From positions 72,707,051 to 72,771,050 of the forward strand of contig NC_080546.1 in NCBI RefSeq assembly GCF_028640845.1: 64,000 nt of DNA, written 5' to 3'. A program made the translations under genes and the position numbers. The notes under the pieces are model-generated. The model did not search any database. It worked only from the letters and a program-made list of their open reading frames with translations, and was not told the DNA's origin. Source of the stretch: Ahaetulla prasina (lineage: Eukaryota > Chordata > Lepidosauria > Squamata > Colubridae). Below, piece after piece: positions 55,840 through 64,000 of this stretch (within the stretch, counting starts at the first letter, position 1; each line of letters starts with the position of its first letter).

Positions 55840-56900
55840 TTGACATTATTGTGCCTATTTACAAAAAGACCTGCCCACTAACTATTGGCCTATCAGTTTT
55901 TTAAATATAATAACTAAATCTATGCTGGATTTAACAAATTAGTCAATTGGATTGACTTGGAGCATGCACTGGTCGATGACCAAGCGGGTTTCACAACTCA
56001 GCAGTCTATTTATGGACATGCCCTTATTATTCAACACCTGGCAGAAAATACAGGTCCAAATCAGGTTGATCATTATATACTGCATTTATTTATTTCAGGC
56101 TCACTACATTTTATGTAGTTCCCAGAGAAAGGCAGGATACAAAAAGATCTTGATAGATTTGAACAATGGGCCCAATCCAATAACATGAAATTTGATGTGT
56201 AGAAAAGCAAGGTTTTAAACTTAGGCAGGGAAAACCAAGTATTCATACCGCTTTCTAAAACCTTAGTTAGACCACACCTAGAATACTGCATTCAGTTTTG
56301 ATCACCAAATTATAAAAATATATATTGAGACTTTGTAAAAAGAGCAGAGAAGACCAACTAAGATGATTAAAGGTCTGGAGTCTTAAACCTATGAAGAACT
56401 GTTGCAGGAACTGGGGATGGCTATTCTGGAGAAAAGAAGAACTGGGGTGAAAATGTAGCAGTATTCCAGTATTTGAGGGGCTGCCACAAAGAAGAAGAGG
56501 TCAACTTATTTTCCAAAGCACCAGAAGGCAAGACAAGAAATAATGAATGGAAACTAATCAAGGAGAGAAGCACCATTCCCCAAAATTAACTAATAGACAT
56601 ATCCCATCCCTCTTGCAACAGATGATGTAGTACTTTTATCACAAACACAAATTGTACTTAGATGACCCTTGAATGCTCTGGCTAGTTACTGCTCTAAAGT
56701 GGCCTTTGAAATCAACAAAACTAAGATCATAATCTTTGCATAAAGATCTAAATTGCACCTCTGAAAGATAAATGGCCAGAACATCAAGCAAGTCAAATCC
56801 TTTAAATATCTGGGCATGGTTTTCAATAGCTCTACTAAACACAGTGCACATCAAAACTATTTTTGTTTTTCAGCAGTTAAGGTAGACAAATTATAGTAAT
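55840..56900 (+). mobile_element. Unclassified non-LTR reverse transcriptase remains, interrupted
   Basis: The left part encodes a DDQAGFTTQQSIYGHALI-like RT block. The right part (56590-56860) encodes DDVVLLSQTQ, FEINKTKIIIFA and QVKSFKYLGMVFNS, in frame with gaps. These match the RT palm and thumb of LINEs outside CR1. The middle 450 bases are CR1. I could not assign the clade. Confidence 0.55.
56128..56577 (+). mobile_element. CR1 fragment inserted in another non-LTR element
   Basis: It reads LEYCIQF-like and YLRGCHKE-like CR1 sequence in broken frames (TTAGACCACACCTAGAATAC, CAGTATTTGAGGGGCTGCC). Sequences on both sides (55840-56127, 56578-56900) look like one unrelated LINE, so this appears nested. 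Confidence 0.65.
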
Positions 56901-56904
56901 AAAA

Positions 56905-58020
56905 TATGTAGAACACATATGTAGAATAAAATATGTAGACTATGTAATTCTAGTACTATAATTACATTGTAGCGTGTTTTCTTCAAATTACCCAGAAATT
57001 GTTCAAAATAAAGAATATAAAATACTGAGTAGTAAAAGATGTCATATGCACTATTGTTTTAATGACATGTCAGTTCAGAAATTTTTATTTTCTGATATAT
57101 TAAATATTTTGAATATCATATATTTTACCACAGATTTGAAATAGAGGTTATCTTTATTTTATTTTTATTAATTTAGCATATTTAACAACTAATTATCTCT
57201 CTCACAGAGGGAGTCTGGGTGGTGCTGGGTGGTATAAAATAAAATATTAAAAACAGAAAAGCAATATATAAAATTTAAAAGAGGCAATGAATGCTAAAAA
57301 TTAAGAAAAAGGATAGGCGGGGTCTTTCAATATGCTGGCCATCTTCATAACCTGTAGTGACTATAAAAAATTTATACCAGGAGAGTGAATTTATTCAGGT
57401 ATTAAATGTGCTACACACACACTTCTACACATGTGTTTGATAAATATGAAGATGTGATTTTGCCAAACAATGAATTAGACAATTGGTCACATAAACAAAT
57501 AATAAATGGGATAGTTTCAAAAGACTTTGTGATTTTACAGCTTTACCTGAAAATTGTGAGATTCAATTTAGCTGCTCTGCTGTTGCAGGCAAAGTATGTG
57601 GGCTCTACTATGACATTTATTGTCATAGCAACAAGCTCTAGTCTAGCCAAACTACTACTATAATTATAAGCTGTTTAAAATTCTCACTGTCCAACAAAAA
57701 AAATACTATTTTTCTTTATACTTCTGCTACTATGTCAGTATGTCTATATTAAGCTATTGTTAAAATGTGCAGCTGTTATTAAATTCCCTAAAGAATTAAT
57801 CAAGGATTTTTGGTAGAACTTAGTTGGTTGTTTTCATGGCTAAGAGTAGTTCTGACTTGTTCTTGGGTGTTTGAATCATCTTCTGTCTAAGCATCTCCAT
57901 CAAGTAAATTAAACTCACACTGTATTGTCTTTCTCTCTGCATTGTACTATCCAATGACAACTAACCTTTGGTGATCTTGAATCACTCAGAAATTTTAGTT
58001 TATTTAGAAATCTGAACACT
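56905..58020. other. Upstream MARCHF1 intron, no feature
   Basis: AT-rich. A frame at 57406-57663 shows no family signature and no splice context. Confidence 0.55.
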
Positions 58021-58022
58021 CC

Positions 58023-58541
58023 AATTTAGCAATAGGAATAGCATTTAGACTTATATACCGCTTCATAGTGCTTTTACAGCCCTCTCTAAGTGGTTTACAG
58101 ACAGCATATTGTCCCCAACAATCTGGGTCCTCATCAGAGGTGGGTTTCAGCAGGTTCTTACCAGTTCTGAAGAACCGGTAATGGAAATTTTGAGTAGTTC
58201 GGAGAACCGGTAAATACCACCTCTGACTGGCCCCATCCCCATCTATTCTCTGCCTCCCGAGTCCCAGCTGATCTTGAGGGAATGGGGATTTTATAATAAC
58301 CTTCCCCTGGAGTAGGGTGGGAATGAAGATTTTACAGTATCCTTCTTCTGCCACACCCACCATGCCACACCCACAGAACCGGTAGTAAAAAAATTTGAAA
58401 CCCAGCATTGGTCCTCATTCTACCGACCTCAGAAGGATGGAAGACTGAGTCAACTTTGAGCAGGTGAGATTTGAACTGCCGAACTGCAGCTAGCAGTGCT
58501 GGTAGCAGTGCTGCACTCTAACCACTGCACCACCTTGGCTC
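58023..58541 (-). mobile_element. tRNA-derived SINE interrupted by a MITE
   Basis: SINE parts 58023-58134 and 58411-58541 are of the 7883-8120 type. The MITE 58135-58410 sits between them. The right end (GTGCAGTGGTTAGAGTG on the minus strand) is the tRNA-like head. Confidence 0.85.
58135..58410. mobile_element. hAT-like MITE inside a SINE
   Basis: CAGAGGTGGGTTTCAGC and GAAACCCAGCATTG ends with perfect 8-bp flank GTCCTCAT (58127-58134, 58411-58418). Same family as 43328-43610 in reverse. Confidence 0.92.
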
Positions 58542-58600
58542 AAATATCATGTTTGCTTGCCAATATCATGTTTGCTTGCCAATATCATGTTTGCTTGCTA
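58542..58600 (+). repeat. 19-bp tandem repeat, 3 copies
   Basis: AATATCATGTTTGCTTGCC repeats three times immediately after the SINE head. Confidence 0.9.
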
Positions 58601-58867
58601 ACTTATTCTTGCCCTCCTTTTCTGACTTAAAATGCATCCTGCCACTTCATTTGCGGGTCTTGTGAAGTTCTTAAATGAAAATCTTATCTAAAGTTTTACA
58701 GTTGTTTCCTATCTACAAATTATCAGTCGTAATTTGACTATATGTCTGGGTTACCATGCAACAAGATGTAAGGCACTGTTTAACTTTTTAGGGTTTTTTA
58801 AAAAATAATTTTAGTAAGAATTTTAATTACAATAATAAAAACTAATATAAGCTAAAGTTAGAGTATC

Positions 58868-59047
58868 ACAAAGGTGCTTTTTTCAAGAGGCAACTGAACT
58901 TTCTGGGGTTTTTTTGAAGATGTTTTGCTTCTCATCCAAGAAGTTCTTCAGCTCTTAAGAACTTCTCTGAAGAAGCTTCTTGGATGAGAACCGAAATGTC
59001 TTCAAAGAAAAAACAGAAAAACCAATTGCCTCTTGAAAAAAAGCATC
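58868..59047. repeat. Large imperfect palindrome of a retroelement-like terminal motif
   Basis: The right arm reads CTGAAGAAGCTTCTTGGATG, then GAGAACCGAAATGTCTTC and TTGCCTCTTGAAAAAAAGC. The left arm is the same in reverse (GCTTTTTTCAAGAGGCAAC, CTTCTCATCCAAGAAGTTC). The spacer is about 12 bases near 58956. The CTGAAGA ... CGAAA ... GTC order recalls the terminal repeat of Penelope-like elements, an inference only. No Penelope RT is present. Confidence 0.6.
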
Positions 59048-59547
59048 TTTGGGACAACCATGACCTGGGATGACTGAGAATCTTCACAGACATAAAGTTA
59101 GAGTAAGAAAAGAAAATTGAAAGAAAGAACAATTGCAAAAAAGGAAGAAAAGAAAAAATATAATAAACAAAAAGAAAACAAATATATAAAGAACTATCTT
59201 CCAACCTTCCTAATAGTTAGAATAAATTTAATAACTATTCATCTCCATAAGAATAAAAAGATATATCTTTATTCCATATGGCATTCATAGAAGTAATATA
59301 AGCAATAAAACATCAACTTTTCAATTTTGATGTCAGCAAAAAGAACATTGCAAAAAGTCTTACTTTAGTCTTGATCAAATAAACCAATTTTATTTTTCCT
59401 TTCTTTCACTTGTAACAGTCTTAATCTTTAATTCAATCAAATATTGTTGTAAGATTTGATTTTCCTTCCATTCTTCTTTATCCCATCAGACAGTTGAAAA
59501 AATCTGATGGAATAAAGAAAAATTGAATCTTCAAAATATTTTCTTGT

Positions 59548-59888
59548 AAAGGTTCCCCTCGCACATATGTGCTAGTCATTGCCAATTCTAGGGGGCGGTG
59601 TTTATCTCCATTTCAAAGCTGAAGAGCCAGCACTGTCCGAAGATGTCTCCGTGGTCATGTGGCCGGCATGACTCAACACCAAAGGCGCATGGAACACTGT
59701 TACCTTCCCACCAAAGGTGGTCCCTATTTTTTCTACTTGCATTTTTATGTGCTTTTGAAACTGCTAGGTTGGCAGAAGCTGGGACAAGTAACGGGAGCTC
59801 ACCCCATTACACGGCAGCACTAGGGATTCAAACCGCCGAGCTGCCGACCTTTCGATCAACAAGCTCAACATCCTAGCCCCTGAGCTGG
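59548..59888 (-). mobile_element. Sauria SINE
   Basis: Same architecture as 42415-42767 (GGTTCCCCTCGCACATATG tail; GTGGTCATGTGGCCGGC body), with a diverged tRNA head near 59830-59888. Confidence 0.88.
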
Positions 59889-60559
59889 AACTATAAAACC
59901 AATGATTCTCTTGGTTTATCATTTGTTTTTCCTTTATAATTTTTAAAACTTCAGCCAGTTTTTTTTTTGTATATCCAATAAATCATTCTCTTAGCCTCTC
60001 ATTTGTAGTTCTACATTCTGTACTTTATGTTGTCAGATAAAATTTGTTCCACATCTGTCATTCCTTTATTGACATCTTTTAGACAGTCTATCCATAGAAA
60101 GAGACATCATTACTGACAGTGTTGATAATATAGTTACTAGCTTCTGGCTCCATTTTTCAAAGATCTACTTTAATATTCCTAAAATCATAAATGATTTGTT
60201 TCATTCAATATGTACCGATATTTCAGGACATCAAGCTTTGTAATTTTTTTCTGTTTACAATCTTTAATCAGTCCAGTGTCCATTACTGGATCATTATTCA
60301 TCTTCTGTTCTAACCTGTAATTGCCACTCTGTTTTCCATAAGAAGTTTATTTTTATAGTTAATTCCAAAATATTATAGTAAAGTCAACATTCCAAATTTA
60401 TCTGGATCATCATCATCTCTCTCTGTCTCCCTCCCCCCCCCCCTCGCAGGTCTTGTGCAGTGTGTATAATTTAATTAATACAATAAAACATTAAAACCGA
60501 ATAATTTGAGATTAAAAATGTAAAAGTATAAAACATTGTAACATTGCAAAAAGTAGAGA

Positions 60560-61840
60560 GATCCAAGATAAGGAGACTAAGATGGTTAGTGCAGGGGAAG
60601 GGGCAGGGATTTCATGGGCCAACCAGTCCCATGGCTGTGTAGGCCCCTGAATCACCCATGCAAGGCTACAAAATCAGACTTTGACCCTTTTGCGGAAGAC
60701 AAGAAGATTGGGGTTTTTCCTCATCTCTGGGGGCAAGATGTTTCACAAAGCAGGAGCAGTGGAGAAAAATCCCTTTTCCTTGACCCTGCCAATGGGAATA
60801 GTCTGATTGACAAGGACTGTAGCATGCCTTTCCTGCCTGAACTCATGGGATGGGTTGATGTGATGGATCAAAGCTGCTTTTGTAAGTAGCTTGGCCCTAT
60901 GCCACAAAGGGCTTTATAGGTCATAACTAACACCATGAATTGGACCAGAAGCAGACTGATACCTAGTGCCATTTGCAGAGCAGAGGTTATATGTGCCCTT
61001 CTTTGGGCATTCAGTATAGCTCACTCGGTGCACCACTTGAAGCTGCCATATATTTTTCAAGGGTAGATAATGCAGAGTAATGCAGAGTATATTAGTCCAA
61101 TCGGGATATGACTAGGCCATGAGTGACCAAGTTGAGAGCCTCTTTGTTCAGGAAGGGACATAACTGGCACATACAAACAAGTTGGGCAAAAACCCTCCTG
61201 ACTACAAATGCCACTTGCTCTTCAAGCAGGAGCCGTGAACCCAAGAAGTTCCCCAAGTGATGCAACAGGTCTGTTTTGGGTACTGCAACCCAATCCAGGA
61301 CCATAATCTCCGGGACACAAAAGGGCCCACCCATAGCCACTCCATCTTAATAGGGTTCAATTGAAGCCTGTTGTTTGCCATCCAGACCCCAAGAGCCTTC
61401 TGTCACTGTGAAAGAGTGTTCAGTGCATCTAGATGATGGCTAATCTCACCCAGAAGTTTCATGTAGATGTTAAAGAGAAGCAGAGAGTGTTGAGCCCTAT
61501 GGCATCCCACAAAGGAGGGGCTATGGGCTGGACTTCTTACTCCCAATTAACACCGATTGGGATTGACCTTGGAGGAAGGAAGTGAACCACTAAAAAACTG
61601 TACCATCCAACCCCAATTCCCCAGCCCAAAAGGTACCAAGGTGCATCGGAAACCACTGAGATGTCAAGGAGAGCAAGGATGGATTCATGATCTCTAATCC
61701 CTACCTGTCAAATACATTGTCAGTCCCACATTTGGCCCTAAAACCTGCCTATAAAAGGTCTAGATAATCCATTTCCACCAGGGTCCGCTGAAGCTGCAAT
61801 GACATCACTTTCCTAGAAAGGAAAAGAGGGAGACTGGACA
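60560..61840 (-). mobile_element. Old CR1/L3 LINE fragment
   Basis: A degenerate minus-strand copy with recognisable thumb/C-terminal coding near 61092-61340 (FLGSRLLLEEQVAFVVRRVF, CPFLNKEALNLVTHGLVISR), matching the L3 copy at 45851-46687. Stops and frameshifts are frequent. It has no preserved 3' microsatellite. Confidence 0.8.
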
Positions 61841-61844
61841 AAAT

Positions 61845-62500
61845 CTTATTTAGCTTAGCTTATTTAGCTTTTTGCTTTTTGTTTCAAAATCTTTAAATTC
61901 TTAAGCCTGTAATTAATTTTTCTTTTGTTTACAGTTGAAGATAAAACTCAACTGATGCAGACTTTTCAAAACTATAGTTCTGAAGATCTATAGTAGCTTT
62001 AGAACAGTTAAGAGGGAATTTCTGAAAGTGATTAGAAAACTAAATTTGCAAACTTAGTGCTGTTTAAAAGGCTCCAATTTATGTTGCGAATTTATATACT
62101 GTCATCAAGATAGCATGACCTTCAATTGTTTGTGCATACTTCTTTGAACAATGTTTCCATTATATAAATGATTATCCAGAAGAGCATATAGGGAACAGTT
62201 TTACTATTGGTTGCCTATACTGATACGTTTATTTTAAAATGCTGCTAGTGATTGCCATGTGGCCAGGTGTAATAACTTATTGCAGAATTATCCTGGGATA
62301 TAGTGTTCATCAACCCCATATTTTGTTCCATGGCTTTGTCAGGGATGTTTTATAACAACAAAAAATAAGTGACTTATTTATTTCAAACTCTTTCTCCACT
62401 TGTACAAAATTGTTATATTTTCATCTTGAGCTTAAGACTCCAAAAAATGATTATAACTATGAGTCTTCTTATCTCCTGTATCCTAGTACAGAGATTTTTA
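61845..62500. other. Non-coding stretch before the second Gypsy
   Basis: AT-rich sequence without a recognised element. It forms the 3' flank of the minus-strand Gypsy LTR. Confidence 0.6.
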
Positions 62501-62501
62501 C

Positions 62502-62690
62502 TGTTTGATTCGGGCAATAACGAGGCAAGAGACCAGATGAGTGACAACAGCTTTTTAGTTTATAGTGAACCCAGCGGCGAACAACAGACAAACCTCTCTT
62601 TATATACAGTTCAGTCGGGGGCAACAGCCAATCAGCAACGTGCTATTTCCCGCTCTAATTTCCCTCCAAAATTCTTAAAGATACATTACA
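62502..62690 (-). repeat. Gypsy 3' LTR (second element)
   Basis: 189 bp, TGTAATG to ATCAAACA on the minus strand. It keeps AGCACGTTGCTGATTGG and GTATATAAAG but differs widely from the 20799 LTR, so it is another subfamily. Confidence 0.88.
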
Positions 62691-62741
62691 CTCCTTCCCT
62701 CCCAGAAAACATTTTACCCCTATTTACATGAAATTAGCATC

Positions 62742-64000
62742 TTATTTCTCTACGTAGTCACGCAAGTAGACTGGGCGTCTCCTAACTCTTTCGGACCTGC
62801 GCAATTCATTCTCTGGGAGTGAGTCGAGCTGGCCGGAGGGACTGTTTGTTCCTCTCAGCTCCTCCTCCAGGCCATCCGGCCCTGGATTATTGCAGAATCG
62901 TCCTGCTCTCTTCAGGAGGGACGGTTGGTGTCGCTGGACCTCATCGAACTCAGATAAGTCCCGCGTTTGCCCCGGGTTTGAGTCAGCTGTGGATTCAAAC
63001 ATTGGATAGTCAGGGCCTGTTTCTGGACTTGTGATTGTTCTTTTTCTTAATTGATCTATGTGGCGCTTCCAAACCCGGCCATCCTCTGTCTCTACCCGAT
63101 ACGATTTGGGTCCGGTTGTTTCAAGGATTGTCCCCTTAACCCAATTTGGGCCTTCTCCATAATTGTGTACCCATACTGGACTTCCCACTGTCATTTCTCT
63201 TGTTTTACCGTTTATCCCTTTGTACCCGTCTGGGGTGTAGTTTGGGTTTAACCGGTCTAATGGGCACCTCAGCTTCCTGCCCATCAGTAGTTCTGCTGGG
63301 CTGCGGCCAGTTGCTACACAGGGGGTTCTGTGTTGCACTGCTAGGAAGGTGTCAATTTTTAATTGCCAATCGCCTGGCCTGATTCTGGACAATGCTTCCT
63401 TTGCACTCCGTACGAAACGTTCTGCAAGGCCGTTCGTCGCAGGGTGGAACGGCGCCGAAAGGACATGCCGGATGCCCTCTTCTGCCAAGTACCCTTCAAA
63501 CAGGGTCGCTGTGAATTGAGGGCCGTTGTCGGAGACTAGGGTGTCTGGTAACCCGTGGGTTACAAAGAGGCGCCGCAGGACTGGGATTACGGCCTCGGCT
63601 GTCATGGATCTCATAAGAATGATTTCCAGCCATTTGGAATAGGCATCGATTACCACTAGGAATGTTTGCCCATGGAAGGGCGGCAAAATCGATGTGGATC
63701 CTAGACCATGGGCCCTGGGGTCTCTCCACTCCCGAGTTGGGGCCGTTGGTGGTAGTGGTCTGGACTCCTGGCAGGCTTGGCATTTTCCTACCCTGTCGCT
63801 AATCTCCGTGTCCATCAAAGGCCACCACACATAGCTCCTTGCTAAACCCTTCATTCTCACGATCCCAGGGTGGCCCTCGTGCAGGAGTTCCAAAACTTTT
63901 TTCCGCAATTTCTCCGGGATCACCACTCTATCCCCCCAGAGCAGACACCCTCCTTGAGCCGACAACTCCCCGCGTTTCTTTACATATTCCTTAAACTGCT
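62742..64000 (-). pseudogene. Gypsy pol (integrase region), partial, frame-altered
   Basis: The frame is open from the window edge through ELSAQGG to the stop at 62742 (RDYVEK end). It includes the His-Cys finger (HEGHPG, CQACQE), integrase core VSDNGPQFTA and LAERFVRSAKEAL, and the C-terminal GPY/F-like part (TGPKSYRVE). Between REW and PFHGQTF a pair of compensating frameshifts (about 63680-63735) replaces the conserved block with the first catalytic Asp; that block is visible in a neighbouring frame. So although long and open, the integrase lacks its first catalytic residue. The start lies outside the window. Confidence 0.85.

Larger units (their letters stand above)
62502..64000 (-). mobile_element. 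Second Gypsy element, 3' part, runs off the window
   Basis: Minus-strand copy of the same lineage as 20799-25395 but clearly diverged. The 3' LTR is at 62502-62690, with the purine tract 62691-62703 and pol coding from 62742 to the edge. The 5' half lies beyond 64000. Confidence 0.92.

Noticed and set aside
58542..58600. CRISPR-like short repeats
   Set aside because: Three directly abutting 19-bp units without spacers, in a vertebrate genome; a simple tandem repeat.
58920..58990. Calling a functional hammerhead ribozyme
   Set aside because: The core is only partly matched (CCGAAATGTC) and I cannot fold it with confidence. It is kept as a speculative finding only.

Overview
The window reads as vertebrate, and specifically squamate (most likely snake), nuclear DNA. 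It is AT-rich with no dense coding, and it is packed with squamate repeats: Sauria-type SINEs, Bov-B (RTE) and CR1/L3 LINEs, an R4-clade LINE, Gypsy LTR elements, many short hAT-like MITEs with 8-bp target duplications, and long tetranucleotide microsatellites. There are no operons, bacterial genes or CRISPR arrays.

The only host gene I can support is MARCHF1 (membrane-associated RING-CH E3 ubiquitin ligase), on the minus strand. Its exons lie at 50829-50908 (N-terminal tail, ending at the first zinc-binding Cys), 49846-50583 (a 246-codon in-frame cassette exon), 29893-30073 (RING-CH exon, copy 2) and 25732-25912 (RING-CH exon, copy 1). The transmembrane exons and the first exon are not visible and should lie outside the window in this very long-introned gene.

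The most remarkable structure is a direct tandem duplication of about 4.17 kb (unit 1 24668-28845, unit 2 28846-33010) that copies the RING-CH exon. The duplication starts inside a Gypsy element, ends inside a MITE, and has a 4-bp AGTG microhomology at the junction. The exon is identical in both copies. It is 181 nt long and enters in phase 2, so splicing both copies in series hits a stop after four codons.

Layout: 1-15.6 kb is intronic repeat mosaic (CR1, SINEs, MITEs, degenerate R4 LINE at 11.8-13.5 kb). 15.64-17.60 kb is a 1,954-bp terminal-inverted-repeat element with an 8-bp target duplication, carrying a microsatellite block, a CpG-rich core and a 75-bp minisatellite. 19.70-25.58 kb is a four-element nest: a SINE split by an L3 LINE and by a MITE, the MITE itself split by a Gypsy element with 190-bp LTRs and a primer site matching tRNA-Ser(GCT). 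24.67-33.01 kb is the tandem duplication. 33-45 kb is intron with Sauria SINEs, back-to-back CR1 copies and MITEs. 45.4-47.1 kb is a minus-strand L3 LINE. 49.8-50.9 kb holds two MARCHF1 exons. 51-62 kb holds further CR1, Bov-B, L3, a palindromic repeat and SINEs. 62.5-64 kb is the 3' end of a second Gypsy copy running off the edge on the minus strand.

Functionally the host content is one ubiquitin ligase. The other coding-looking DNA is retroelement pol sequence, nearly all broken. All identities are from reading the sequence and recall of families; no database search was run.
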